Of a stretch of DNA of 64,000 nucleotides, positions 22,658-33,546 are shown one piece after another (the stretch's first letter is position 1; each line of letters begins with the position of its first letter). The notes beneath the pieces were generated by a model. The model worked only from the letters and a program-made list of their open reading frames with translations, did not search any database and was not told the origin of the DNA. This stretch comes from Artemisia argyi (taxonomy: Eukaryota; Streptophyta; Magnoliopsida; Asterales; Asteraceae). The stretch spans positions 78,730,616 through 78,794,615 of the forward strand of contig CM060680.1 in the NCBI GenBank assembly GCA_030686995.1. Reading direction: 5' to 3'. Position numbers and translations under genes: made by a program.

Positions 22658-23937
22658 CTAATGGTTGGGATCTTGGTGGTTCCTCAATGGTTTGTGCAAT
22701 AGGGGTTTGCTTCTCTTCATTGCCCTCGTGGACAATGGATATAGAGTTAACAAACTTGGTAGTGGGGTGACGCTTTCCTTCCTTAACAACACCTTTTCCA
22801 GAGTTTTTATGTTCGAGTATTCCTCCAATAAGCTCATCATCTCCGTCATTTTCTCTTGCATCTCCTCCTTCTGTCTATAGACTGCCTCCTCGAGTTTTGC
22901 TAATCGCTCAAAATGGGTTGACATATATTCTCTCATTCGAGTTTTGAATTCCGGACTGAGGTTTTGAGGAGGTGAATAGGGTCGAGCGTATTTTTGAAAG
23001 GTTTCGGCATTATCTCTAAGGCGTGATTCGGACAGTGGTGTTGGGTTTACGTTTGAGATAGAGTTTATTGGTGCTCATCTGGGACTTAAAGGTTTTTTCA
23101 TTTTTCCATGAGATAGTCAACCTTTTTCTCAAGTGTGCAAAGGTTTTCTTCGGAAAGTTGTGTGGTTCCCCCAGGCAATAAAATTGCACTGACAGCCGAG
23201 TCGATAAAATGGGCAACTTCCCATAATTCACTATCATCGAATGCAAGCTCATCAATGATTTCCCATGACTCTTTGGCGTCCTTGTCACGAAATCTACCTC
23301 CGGCGGCTTAATCAATGGTGTGTTTGGTATGGAAGTCGACACGATCGTAAAAGATATGGATTTGGAGCCAAAGATCTATGCCATGATGAGGGACTTTTTG
23401 GAGTAAGTCCTTGAAACGAGTCCATGCTTTATAGAGAGTTTCACCTTGACGTTGTTGGAACATCAAGATGTCATTTCTAAGCTTGGTAGTTCTCCCTGGT
23501 GGGAAAAATTGAGCAAGGAAACGAGTGGTGAGATCATCCCAAGAGGTGATGGATCCTGCAGGAAAACGCTCAAGCCATTGACTAGCTTGGTCACGTAGAG
23601 AGAATTGGAAGAGACGCAATCGGGTCGTCTCTCGAGTTTCAACATCAAGATCTATGGAATCTACGATTTTTAGGAAATCCTTGAGATGTTGATTAGGATC
23701 TTCGGAACGAAGTCCATGGAATGCACATCTGCTTTGCACCAACCGGATGGTGTCGGATCGCAAGGGAGACACATTAGCTCCTTGATTGAGCTCAATGATG
23801 TTTTGATAACCTTGGTGGCTAGGACGGGAGTACTCTCCTAAAGTTCGGGGTCTAGGAGGTTGGTTTGGTTGTGGTGGGTTTTGTGGATGGTTTTGTTGTG
23901 GTGGGTTGATGCGGTCAAAGAGATTACCACCTTTCAT
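22658..23937 (-). pseudogene. Gag (Retrotrans_gag family) of element A2
   Basis: The frame 23308-23937 has an Asn/Pro/Gln-rich start (about residues 10-35), then the Retrotrans_gag core: LRLFQFSLRDQASQWLERFP, SITSWDDLTTRFLAQFFPPG and QRQGETLYKAWTRFKDLL. It stops at TAA (23308-23310) after TKHTID. The same frame clearly goes on past that stop with a gag-like Gly/Arg-rich and acidic tail to about 23100, so the TAA is a nonsense mutation. A further coiled-coil-like piece is at 22658-22936. Dead gag. Confidence 0.75.
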
Positions 23938-24085
23938 GATGGCTGATGGTAATGGTTACGAACAAAGGAAACAAAGAAAAAGATAGACTAAAGAAGACCT
24001 ATAAAAATAAAAATAAAAATCTTACTAGAACGGAATCTAGCAAGTAGACCTAATAAAAAGAAATTTCAACCTAGACAATAACTAT

Positions 24086-24104
24086 TCCCCGGGCTGCGGC
24101 GCCA
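24086..24104 (-). other. Primer binding site of element A2
   Basis: The same 19-base tRNA-Asp-type site as in A1 (minus strand starts TGGCGCCGCAGCC), 6 bp inside the LTR. Confidence 0.8.
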
Positions 24105-24110
24105 AAAACT

Positions 24111-25541
24111 TAATGTGTGGTTTTGCAACCTTGCAAAAGGTTTTACCTCTCAAGGGATCTTGAAAAGCTTGCAATCTCAACCAGGCAGTGTACCTGACCG
24201 ATGTAGTATAGTGTAGTGGCAAGTACCGGGGGATTGATCGTTCAACTCAAAGAATAGTGTTAGCTAGGGTTAAAACTCAATTAAACTAGGTCTAGATATG
24301 AGGGATGATTCTTTTTGTATTTTTATATTCTATGAAAAGCAAGTAAAAATATCAGGTTTTGGAAGAATGGGCGGAATTAGTTGCTAGTCAACTAACCGAA
24401 ATAACTACAAATGCAAATAAAATGACACGAAAGTAAATATGGAGAAAAACAATAATAAGAGAAATATGTTTACTTAGATTTCACTACTCCCTAGCTATCT
24501 TTTACTAGTTTATTAGTTTGTTACAATTGCATGGATGACGGGTTATATTCCTTAATACCATTCGTAGGGCTATGTACGATCTTCCCTAACTCTATAAGCT
24601 TCTACCTCTTCCTATGTCGAGCCGACTACTAGCTCCTAACATGGCCTCCTTAGTAGTTACTTATGCATTAAATATAACCAATTAATCGTAGTACACATCC
24701 GATCATGTTTCTTAAGACGTTCAAGCATGTTACCAATTGGAAGTCTACCAGTTTTCTTAAGCCTAACATCGAAATCAATCATCCACAACAATTATAAACA
24801 AACAACCAACCAATAATCAATAACTAAGTTTCATTACATCTAAGCAAATACAAAGAAAACCTAGCCTAGCATGTTAAAGTAAAGACAAGCATAAGATAGA
24901 AACAAACAACACATAGACATATTGAATGATTATTGGAAAACTTATCTCCAATCAAACATGGATGAAACAAGGGTTTGGAACCCTTATAAGTAAGGTAAAA
25001 ATCGTGCTAGGGTTTCTCCAAAACTATCCCAAAGTTCTCCTCTCCTCACAAATGAAAATTAGAAAACTATATATAGATTTTTAAGTCTGACGGCGTCACA
25101 TGTAAATCCTGACGCCGTCAACTCTCAGCCATAAAAACTCTCGTATTGCCTAGATCCAGATCTGACGCCGTCATGTGTTAATCTTCTCATGGCCGTCACA
25201 TGTAATTTACTCTTGACGGCCTTGGTGATGCCGTCATGTATAAATTCCCAAAAACATTCTGGCGCGTCTCGTTATAATTTTTATCCACCTCTTTGCTATA
25301 ACGTGACGCCGTCACCTCTAATGAGTGATGCCGTCAAGCACTGTTTCCAGCTTGATTTGGAGACTTTGCCGTTTTCTTCACTTTTCCACTCCAAAAACGT
25401 CCAAAGTGCTTCCTTTTTCCAAATTTCTTCTCAAAAGTACCTAAAATGACAAAAGGAACGATTTAGGGCAATATTTGATCAAATAATTTCGACTTTGGGC
25501 TTAAATGACCCCCTAAAAGCAGTACACTTTTCGTCTCATCA
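24111..25541 (-). repeat. 5' LTR of element A2 (1431 bp)
   Basis: It matches A1's LTR base for base over long stretches and has the same length. The first bases are TAATGTG where A1 has TGATGCG, so the conserved TG end has mutated to TA. The right end is CTCATCA (25541). A TATA-like CTATATATAG lies near 25067, and the TGACGCCGTCA array at about 25088-25340. Confidence 0.8.
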
Positions 25542-26260
25542 ATTTCTGACACTAAGCTAAATGTTGAGTACTAATCTTAGCTAGTACCAATCTACCACGA
25601 TCTACACGATCCTTACTTATCAGACAATCAACACGATCCTAACCTTTCACACGATTAACACGATCCTCAAACAATCTACACACTCTTCAATCTACCTTGA
25701 TCCACTTGATCAACATAAAAACACACTAGCTAAAAAAGATCCCCAAGATCTCAACACGATCACAATGATCCACACAAGATAGTAACTACAAGATTACAAC
25801 ACTTGATGTATATCAAGATACAATCAAGCAAATAATTGGTAATGCAAGTGCACTACTCAAAAACTCTAACACTTTGTGTCTTCTTGACAGATTGTGTTCT
25901 TCTCTTGACAAGTAGAGGATTGATGGTGATCACTTGGTTGGATGAAAGGATCACTCTTGAAACAAAAACTAAACTAACTAAATGATCAAAGAAAGGTTTA
26001 GGTGATAAGCTGTTTTATTACAGAAAGTTGTGTGTGTAAAGGATGCCTAAAATCTGTGAAATGGACAGGTATTTATAGGCAAGAAGAAATTTGGCTGTTA
26101 CAGGGGGACGACACCACTAAATACCCTACGGTACCACTAAATTTAGTGGTACCGTCCCAGACAAGAACGCTCCAATTTTAGTTTTTAGTGGTGGAGGTTT
26201 ATTTGGGGGAGTTTCTAACTAGTTTTTGGGGGAAAATTTGACTGTTATGAATTTCAAATT
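25542..26260 (-). repeat. Probable LTR remnant with CACGATC-rich part
   Basis: At 25590-25760 the word ACACGATC and relatives (TACACGATCC, CAACACGATCC) recur about ten times. Downstream, on the minus strand, GCCTATAAATACC at about 26070-26082 is a typical LTR TATA box. No ends or primer site could be defined, so family and limits are uncertain. Confidence 0.35.
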
Positions 26261-27555
26261 TATTTTCCCATTAAATCATTTCTTAATAATTCAAAAATAC
26301 TATGTAAATTATATTTTTGAAAAGAAAGTTTTGTCACATTAAAAATGTGAGGTTTAAGACACAAATTCACTTCTTTGATCATTTGTCAAGTTTGTAAATT
26401 TGTTTATTCATACCTAGAGTGATTTACGTGAAAACAGGATATTACGATTAAAAACTTGCTTATGTTAGTCTTTATGTAAAGTGTTTTCATAATTTCTTAT
26501 CATCAAAACGTAGAGGTATCGAAAGATACAAATAACGTTTTTAGATATTATTTGCTTCAACATCACTTTTTCATTTTTACAAAACATGCACATTGAGCAC
26601 TTTGTAACATTTTTAAACATCAAAAGAACATGAATGATACAAGATTGAACAAGTTTTGAGAATTCTACAAACTTTGTGAAAAGGTCGAGACCCACAAGAA
26701 CAAAAGAACAACCCAAATTGCTTCCAAATCACCCAAGACATGTTCCAATCGACCCATAACACTTGAAAGTACAAACCGATTTCACTTGAACTTCAATGAA
26801 TTTTTGTAGATCTTGATTTTGTTAAGTTTTGGTGGTGTTGATGAACACAAGAAAGATAGGAAAGATTTTGAGAGCAAAATGTGTGCATGTTTTAGTTTGT
26901 GATTTGATTTGTGTTAATAAAACAAGTTGATGATCTCATGTAGCTACAAGACAAGTTTGGTGTTTTGTTTCCTTTCTCTTTGGGTGCCAAACGGACACAA
27001 GAGGGGGGGGGGATATTTTTGGACATCATTGATGTATCGTGTGTCGGTTTGAGCTTAAATGTTACCGTAAAGTCCCGGTTTGACATTTTTGGACACGTAC
27101 ACGTAAAATAAAGTTTTTATCGACGTTTTTATCAGAATAATAATAACACATTATTATTTACTCATAAATGTATTTATTTGACTTCTACCACATTTATTGT
27201 AGTGTCGGTGCGCGTGTGGAGTTGCTTTTCAGTAAATGCGAGAAAGCTTCTCGGTTTATTACGTGACTTGTCAGTAACTAACAAAAATAGAATAATGTAT
27301 GTTTACTGACAAAAATAGATAGTTTTAGTGGTTACTGTAAGCTACAGTACGCGGGATAGCTTCCCGAAATGCTCACATGAGCTTAAAAATGTTCAGTTAT
27401 GCTTAGAGGTGGCAAAATGGTTGGGTTGGGTCTTGGGTCTTAGATGGGTATGGGTATAGATGGGTCACTGGAAGGATGAGTCTAGATGAGTTTGGGTCAA
27501 ACGGGTCTTGGGTCGGGTTTTTTTTGGGTATTTCATCCTTGTCCATTTATTCATC
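26261..27555. other. AT-rich spacer, no gene recognised
   Basis: No protein or transposon ends recognised. It contains a G tract at 27003-27012 and a GGGTCTTGGGT/ATGGGTATGGGT-rich stretch at 27415-27535 that opens with GAGGTGGCAAAATGG, a word often seen in old plant transposon debris. Confidence 0.35.
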
Positions 27556-28552
27556 ATTAATTATTCGGTTTTTTTTTGTTTTCGTCTGTTTTCATCCCAT
27601 TTTTATGTTTTCATCCATTTTTTTACGTTTTCGTCCATTTTTTTTTATGTTTTTGTCCCTTTTTTGCGTTTCCGTATGTTTTATTACGTTTTCGTCAGAT
27701 TTTTTACGTTTTCGTCCGTCTTTTTACGTTTTCGTCTGTTTTTTTACGTTTTCTTCAGGTTTTTTATGTTTTCATCTGTTTTTTTACGTTTCATCCGGTT
27801 TATTTATGTTTTCTTTTTTTTACGTTTTCGCCCTTTTTTTACGTTTTCGTCTGTTTTTTTACGTTTTCGTCAGGTTTTTCATGATTTCGCCCTTTTTTTT
27901 ACATTTCGTCCGTTTTATTTGCTTTTTCATTCGTTTTTTATGTTTTCGTTCCATTTTTACATTTTCGTCTATTTTTTACGTTTTCGTCTGTTTTTTCGTT
28001 TTTGTCCTTTTTTTACGTTGTATACTGTTTTTTACGTTTTCGTCAGGATTTTTTTACGTTTTCGTCAATTTTTTTACATCTTCTTCCCTTTTTTAACGTT
28101 TTCATCTTTTTTTAAGTTTTCGTCAGGTTTTTACGTTTTCGCCCGTTTATTTTACGTTTTCGTCCCCTTTTTTATGTTTTCATCCGTTTTTTACCTTTTC
28201 ATTCATTTTTTTATGTTTTCGTCCCTTTTTTAATTTGTCATCCATTTTTTAACGTTATCGACTCTTTATTTAAAATTTTCATCTATTTTTTTTTATGTTT
28301 TTATCCATTTTTTACCCGTTTTCTTACGTTTCTATCTGTTTTCGTCCGTTTTTATACATTTTCTTCCATTTTTCTATTTTCGTCCGTTTTTTAAATTTTC
28401 ATCCATTTTTTACGTTTTCATCCATTCTTTATGCTTTCGATTCTTTCTTTACATTTTCGTCTATTTTTTTACGTTTTTGTCTGTTTTTTTACGCTTTCGA
28501 CTCTTTTCTTACATTTTCACCCACTTTTTACATTTACTTTTCTTTTTTTACA
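27556..28552. repeat. T-rich minisatellite, about 1 kb
   Basis: Dozens of degenerate units of about 15-19 bp of the form TTTTTTACGTTTTCGTC run without a break. The units resemble TTTTTTCGTTTTCATA at 36666-36681 in the intact L LTR, and the L LTR sequence (ATGAATAAATTACTAAATA) resumes right at the array end, so the array probably grew from the LTR's own T-rich patch. All three plus frames stay partly open and are Phe-rich; I regard them as artefacts. Confidence 0.8.
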
Positions 28553-28817
28553 TATGAATAAATTACTAAATAAACTAAATTAAATGATTAAAATTACTAA
28601 ATCTAATTGGAAAAATCTAAAAACTTTTTATAAAATCTATTATATTAAAACAAAGCTAGGAAAATTAAGAAATTGGAATAAGCAGTCACAATAAGCAGAC
28701 AATAAGCAAAATCACAAACTGATGGTTAATAAGCTAATAATATGATACTACTTTAAATATAAAATAAGAGAAAACTTAACAACAAAGACTAGCTAGAGCA
28801 GATGGTTGTTTGTGGTT

Positions 28818-28859
28818 TGGTTATGTGAGGTGTGAAGTAAGAGACCTAGGTTCGATTCC
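28818..28859 (+). other. tRNA-like A/B-box patch in LTR 1
   Basis: GGTTCGATTCC at 28849-28859 matches the pol III B-box consensus exactly, with a weak A-box-like TGGTTATGTGAGG about 31 nt before it. The same patch recurs at 36953-36994 and 44236-44277, and diverged at 15704-15756. Confidence 0.45.
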
Positions 28860-31006
28860 TATTCAACCCACCCTTTTTAAAACATTTGTTTTTATGTTTC
28901 TCTTTTGCAAAACTGAAAGACCAAGCTAAGCTAAATCATTTTTTGCAAACCAAACTCAACAAAAATTACAAACTAAGCTGGAAAAGGGGCTTATGAAGTA
29001 ACAGTTGTGATAAGAGAAATGTAATCCAAACACTATGCTTAACTGTTTTGATTCAAAAAGGCTTTTATGAACACACCTAATACACTAATAGACTATAGGT
29101 AATACTAACACATTAAGTACACTAAATAAAAGACAATTGAGCTAGTTGAATGAATTGGAAAGCGCAACATACTAAGTAAGCAAATGCAATCAGTTAAAAT
29201 AAGGCAGGTTTAGGACACAAAATAAGCTAGAGACAATTAAGCACTTGAATCAAAGACTAATAAAAACTAAAGCCTAACTACCAAAGGACATGTTGAACAA
29301 GATAGGGCCAGAATTGAGCTTATATCAAGCTTATAAGAAAGCTGATGTGAGCTCAATTTGGACAGATCAAATGGGCAGAAATATGCAGCTTATTGGGGAA
29401 AAATGGAACCAACCAAAGCCACTAGAAGCTACACATGGGGGAAATAAGCAAAGGGGATCTAGGCAAGACCTAACAAGCAAAGGAGAACTATAATAAGTAG
29501 TCACCAGAACCTAATAAGCACTTAAACTACGCAAAAAAAAAGCTCTACGGGCTGCTGAAAAAAAAAAAGAAAAAAAATGGCTAAATGGCTACTTTAGAAG
29601 GGTAAATAAGCTGTAAAAAAAATCCTAAAAATAAAATAAAAATATATGCATGTAGACAAGTTGGGAAACTGTTTGTAAACCAATTTTTAGGGCCTAATTC
29701 CAAATAATGAGTAAATGAAAAATCGTGGAGTGAAGGGGTTTGGGGCTGTTTTTTTACAACAAAAAGGTGGTTTTTATGGGTCAAAAGTGGGTCTTTTGAC
29801 CCACTAAAGTCAAAAACAGGTATTGCACTACTAGTACTACTCTATTTAGACTAAAAAAATGAATTGGAATGAGCAACTAAGTAGGCACAAAACTAATCTA
29901 ACCTAGTTCGCTAGTTTATGACAGTTAAAAGTAAGAAATGTAGAGAACTCACTTGACCACTTGAAACTACTTGGAACTTGTTTTAAATGGTTCAAAAATG
30001 CATAATATACTAATTTAAAACTGATCCAAGGTTATATTTAGGACAAATCATAATTTAGCTAATGAAAACTCCTTGTGCCAAACACTCCCATATGGGGAGC
30101 CTGATGAGATTTTGTGAAACCAAAGGCTAATTTTATTTAATGAATTCATTAAGGATAGATGAACTACGTTTAGAAGGACATAAAAAACAGGTTTTGAACT
30201 AAGATAAGCCCTTCATCAAACAGTAACTAGCTAGAATGAAAATTTGGACAAAGCTTTGAAATTAAAACTAAGATTTCATTAAAACTAAAACTGAGTTACA
30301 AAGAAATTACAATAAACTTTTACAAACTGAGACTAAAATTTAAAGACTTAAATTAAACTAAAAATCCTACTTAATCCTACTTCCTAATTTCCTTCTAAAT
30401 TTGTTGGCTACAAACTATATATGGACTTCTGATAAAGGTTTCAATCTCCTTGACTTTTTGCACATGTGCTTTCTCTGTGAGGAGTGAGTCCAACTTGTCC
30501 ATCTTGTGCTTTCTTGGTTCAATTGCAGCCCTTGGATGAAGCATGGTGACTACTCAAATCAGTCACAGCCGTGGATCAATTTTATGCTTGTTTGGGATTG
30601 CCAGCTTAGCAATGGAAGGGCAACATGTGAGGGGTTGGTATCGCGTGAAGGGGGAGGTGTTTGAGGAGGTGATGGCGTATAGCAGGAAAAAGAGGGGGAG
30701 GGAGTTTATGGTTCAGCGTGTAAAGAGAGGTGAGGAGGAAGATGGGAGGTTGTGGTTGACTAGTAGTTGACCAGTGATAAAAAAACGTTTTTATTATTTG
30801 TATTTGGGTTGGGTTAGGGTGTTGGGCTTGGGAGAGTTGGTTTGGTTTAGGTGGATTGGGCTATGTGATGGTGTGGTGGAGATGGGGTGATGGATTAGGT
30901 ATTTAGGATGGTTTTGTTATTAGTGAAAAATAAATCTGATTTTTGTATTTTTTTTTAAGTAGAAATAATAAAAATACAAATTTTAATAATACTAATATAA
31001 GTAATA

Positions 31007-31026
31007 CTAATAATAATAATAATAAC

Positions 31027-31098
<72 letters not shown>
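31007..31098. repeat. (AAT)n microsatellite in LTR 1
   Basis: Near-perfect AAT repeat; the matching tract in LTR 2 is at about 39150-39266 with different length and interruptions. It creates poly-Leu/poly-Asn/poly-Tyr open frames that are not genes. Confidence 0.9.
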
Positions 31099-31335
31099 CT
31101 TTGACAAAAAGGGTTTTGGTGATTTATTTTGCCATTTTCTGAAAGTTCAGGGACTGTTTCTGCCAATTATGCAAATTTTGCTCAATTTTCATTTGTTTTC
31201 AATTCTTTTGTACTTGAAACACATAAAAACACAATCCAAGGATATTTGCAGTATTATATGGTGTATTTGTGTGTTTTTAGTCGTATTTTTTAGTCAAATT
31301 TGGGTACAAAATGATGAGTGTTTGAGCACTCATCA

Positions 31336-31347
31336 ATCCCCCACACT
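31336..31347 (-). other. Polypurine tract of copy 1
   Basis: The minus strand reads AGTGTGGGGGAT and then the LTR start TGATGAG. This is where plus-strand DNA synthesis would be primed. The equivalent in copy 2 is 39504-39515. Confidence 0.75.
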
Positions 31348-31352
31348 AAACT

Positions 31353-31371
31353 ATTGCTAGTCCCTAGCAAT
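31353..31371 (-). ncRNA. Perfect hairpin next to the polypurine tract (copy 1)
   Basis: ATTGCTAG (31353-31360) and CTAGCAAT (31364-31371) form a perfect 8 bp stem around a 3-base loop, 6 bp from the polypurine tract. Copy 2 has the same at 39521-39539. The Copia element has a different 9 bp stem in the same place (45884-45916). Confidence 0.6.
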
Positions 31372-31385
31372 CTTTTATGAAAATT

Positions 31386-31743
31386 TAATGGTTTTGATGT
31401 CTCTTTACCAAAAGTCATTACTTCTGGAGTAGCCAATGTTTTTGTATGATACTTTGGTACATTGATAACCAAATGATTTTGAGCAAACCATCAACTGTCA
31501 ACGGATTTGATTTGTCTTTACCAAAAGCCGTTTGCTTTTGGACTAGCCAACTCTAAAATTATCATCTTGGTGAGTTGATTACCAATTATGGTTTTCCACT
31601 ACCTTTACCACAAGCCATAACCTTGTGGGCTAGCCAACTCTTCACTATCAAAGATATGGTGAGTTGAACACCATACAATTTTTGGCAAATTGTGAGCAAT
31701 AAACGGATTTGAGATATCTTTACCAAGATCCGTTTGCTCTTGG
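31386..31743 (-). ncRNA. Array of four predicted H-type pseudoknots (L family, copy 1)
   Basis: Each module has stem 1 enclosing one arm of stem 2, with the other stem 2 arm exactly 16 bases away. Stem 1 pairs: 31408-31414/31421-31427, 31521-31527/31535-31541, 31608-31614/31622-31628, 31723-31728/31738-31743. Stem 2 pairs: 31415-31420/31386-31391, 31528-31532/31500-31504, 31615-31620/31586-31591, 31729-31735/31701-31707. Arms change together (plus strand CCAAAAG/CTTTTGG, CCACAAG/CTTGTGG, CCAAGA/TCTTGG; AACGG/CCGTT, TTATGG/CCATAA, AAACGGA/TCCGTTT). In sense RNA the 16-nt loop starts UAAAG and is A-rich, as in loops lying in the minor groove of classical pseudoknots. Between modules a second stem covaries (CAATGT/ACATTG, CAACTC/GAGTTG). 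The fold is predicted; function unknown. Confidence 0.6.
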
Positions 31744-31760
31744 ATTAGCCAGTCCTTATG

Positions 31761-32660
31761 TTGGCCAAAACGGGGGTACTAGGGCACTAACAGGTACATG
31801 TGTGATCAAATTTGCCAGAATTCCCCCCCCCCCCCCACATTTAGAATTGAATATTGTCTTCAATATTCAAAGTCCTGGCTTTTATGCCGACTCTTTGAAC
31901 GTAAAAAGGCAACATCACAAGCTAAGCGTGCGAAGGAAATATTTTTTTCAAAAAGATTTTGTAAGATATCCCTAGATATTTGTTAGCAAAAGGATAGTAT
32001 ATTGGGCGGCTGGATTGAAAATAGGCGCGTCAATCATCACAATCCAACGGAAACCTGAAAACATAAACAGACAAAACATGGCAAACAACAGCAGGGGAAA
32101 CTCCCCACACTTAGTGTTAGAAATAAGAAAGAAGACAGAAATATGGGTGAAAACCCATCTGGTGCTAATGTTTTTGTTTACCGAGTCACTAGCTTGACTC
32201 GACCCCGAATTCATTGGTTCTTGGGGAAGCAAGATGTGGAAGAGACAATCTCCATCGGACTTTGATTCAAGATGTTTGGATAAACATTGAAGTACGTGAA
32301 AGTTCCACACCGATGAGATATATAGATAGATCCTGGCTCAAAAGAATGATACATTGAAATTCTGGGGTCAACGATAGTGTCTTCATTCCCGAATGAGTGA
32401 AGAAGAGAGGAAGTCACCAGGTAGGTGAAGAAAAGAAAGAAAGTCATGATAACAATCATGACAAGATCTTCTTCCTCAAGATCAGGTTCAGTTTCCTGAA
32501 TTTGGATTTCATAGGTTAAGCTCCTTGGTTTGGACAAAATCTCGGGAGGGAGGGTGGGAAAATTTTTCATCAAAATACCAATTCTCATGATTGAGAATTC
32601 CCCCCCCCCCCCCCCCCCGATCATGGTTTTTCTTGTCATCCATGTAATCACACTCCTTAG
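31761..32660 (-). repeat. Duplicated segment, first copy
   Basis: About 900 bp from TTGGCCAAAACGGGG to CACTCCTTAG, repeated at 32721-33624 (offset 960 bp) with a few differences. Copy 2 of the element has the segment once. The junction joins CTCCTTAG from the gag region to ACATGGTGG from the 3' zone, sharing TTAG with the normal context at 39929-39933. Confidence 0.85.
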
Positions 32661-32681
32661 ACATGGTGGACTGATAACCAT
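32211..32681 (-). pseudogene. Duplicated gag-like C-terminal fragment
   Basis: This repeats the C-terminal part of the gag-like protein (FLFFTYLVTSSLLHSFGNED through a CFPKNQ end) within the 960 bp duplication, without the rest of gag. A run of 19 Cs (32600-32618) is at its upstream edge. It has no start of its own. Confidence 0.7.
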
Positions 32682-33168
32682 TTGTTGTGTTAGTGCAAAG
32701 CACTTCCACTAAAAAAAAAGTTGGCCAAAACGGGGGTACTAGGGCACTAACAGGTACATGTGTGATCAAATTTGCCAGAACTCCCCCCCTTCCCACATTT
32801 AGAATTGAATATTGTCTTCAATATTCAAAGTCCTGGCTTTTATGCCGACTCTTTGAACGTAAAAAGGCAACATCACAAGCTAAGCGTGCGAAGGAAATAT
32901 TTTTTTCAAAAAGATTTTGTAAGATATCCCTAGATATTCGTTAGCAAAAGGATAGTATATTGGGCGGCTGGATTGAAAATAGGCGCGTCAATCATCACAA
33001 TCCAAGGGAAACCTGAAAACATAAGCAGACAAAACATGGTAAACAACAGCAGGGGAAACTCCCCACACTTAGTGTTAGAAATAAGAAAGAAGACAGAAAT
33101 ATGGGTGAAAACCCATGTGGTGCTAATGTTTTTGTTTACCGAGTCACTAGCTTGACTCGACCCCGAAT

Positions 33169-33546
33169 TCATTGGTTCTTGGGGAAGCAAGATGTGGAAG
33201 AGACAATCTCCATCGGACTTTGATTCAAGATGTTTGGATAAACATTGAAGTACGTGAAAGTTCCACACCGATGAGATATATAGATAGATACTGGCTCAAA
33301 AGAATGATACATTGAAATTCTGGGGTCAACGATAGTGTCTTCATTCCCGAAGGAGTGAAGAAGAGAGGAAGTCACCAGGTAGGTGAAGAAAAGAAAGAAA
33401 GTCATGATAACAATCATGACAAGATCTTCTTCCTCAAGATCAGGTTCAGTTTCCTGAATTTGGATTTCATAGGTTAAGCTCCTTGGTTTGGACAACATCT
33501 CGGGAGGGAGGGTGGGAAAATTTTTCATCAAAATACCAATTCTCAT
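33169..33546 (-). pseudogene. C-terminal segment of the gag-like protein, out of frame
   Basis: It encodes a hydrophobic stretch MTFFLFFTYLVTSSLL (possible membrane segment or buried helix) and the conserved tail GNEDTIVDPRISMYHSFEP...CFPKNQ, also in frame in the two other copies (32211-32681, 40443-40880). From memory such tails close gag-like proteins of Asteraceae elements. It is cut from the 682-codon ORF by the 26-base C run: a tract length divisible by three would join the frames, and 26 does not. Confidence 0.6.

Larger units (their letters stand above)
21823..25541 (-). mobile_element. Athila/Tat-like element A2, gag-protease, 3' part missing
   Basis: Minus-strand element: 5' LTR 24111-25541, primer site 24086-24104, leader, gag (23937 leftward) and protease-like frame ending near 21829, where the small Copia-like LTR begins. 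No polymerase or integrase. The LTR, primer site and leader match A1, but the interior content differs (A2 keeps gag, A1 a gag-like tail). Confidence 0.7.
28553..31335 (-). repeat. L-family LTR 1 (3' LTR of copy 1), truncated
   Basis: It matches LTR 2 from 36690 to its end with few differences and ends CTCATCA (31335) directly before the polypurine tract. The first about 590 bp, with the (AT)n tract and TGATAG end, are missing, replaced by the T-rich minisatellite. An AAT microsatellite lies at 31007-31098. Small antisense open frames are shared by all three LTRs but show no protein features. Confidence 0.8.

Noticed and set aside
27476..28561. Several long Phe-rich open frames on the plus strand
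   Set aside because: They are translations of the T-rich minisatellite; all three frames give similar Phe/Ser/Val-rich products and there is no start context or domain.
28840..28862. tRNA gene
   Set aside because: Only the B box matches well; the flanks do not form acceptor, anticodon or D stems.
29290..29493. A 67-codon frame repeated in all three L LTRs (also 37425-37628, 44708-44911)
   Set aside because: It is antisense to the element, inside an LTR, and conserved only because the LTRs are near-identical copies. No protein features.
30903..31166. Poly-Leu, poly-Asn and poly-Tyr frames here and at 39030-39528
   Set aside because: They come from the AAT microsatellite in the L LTRs.
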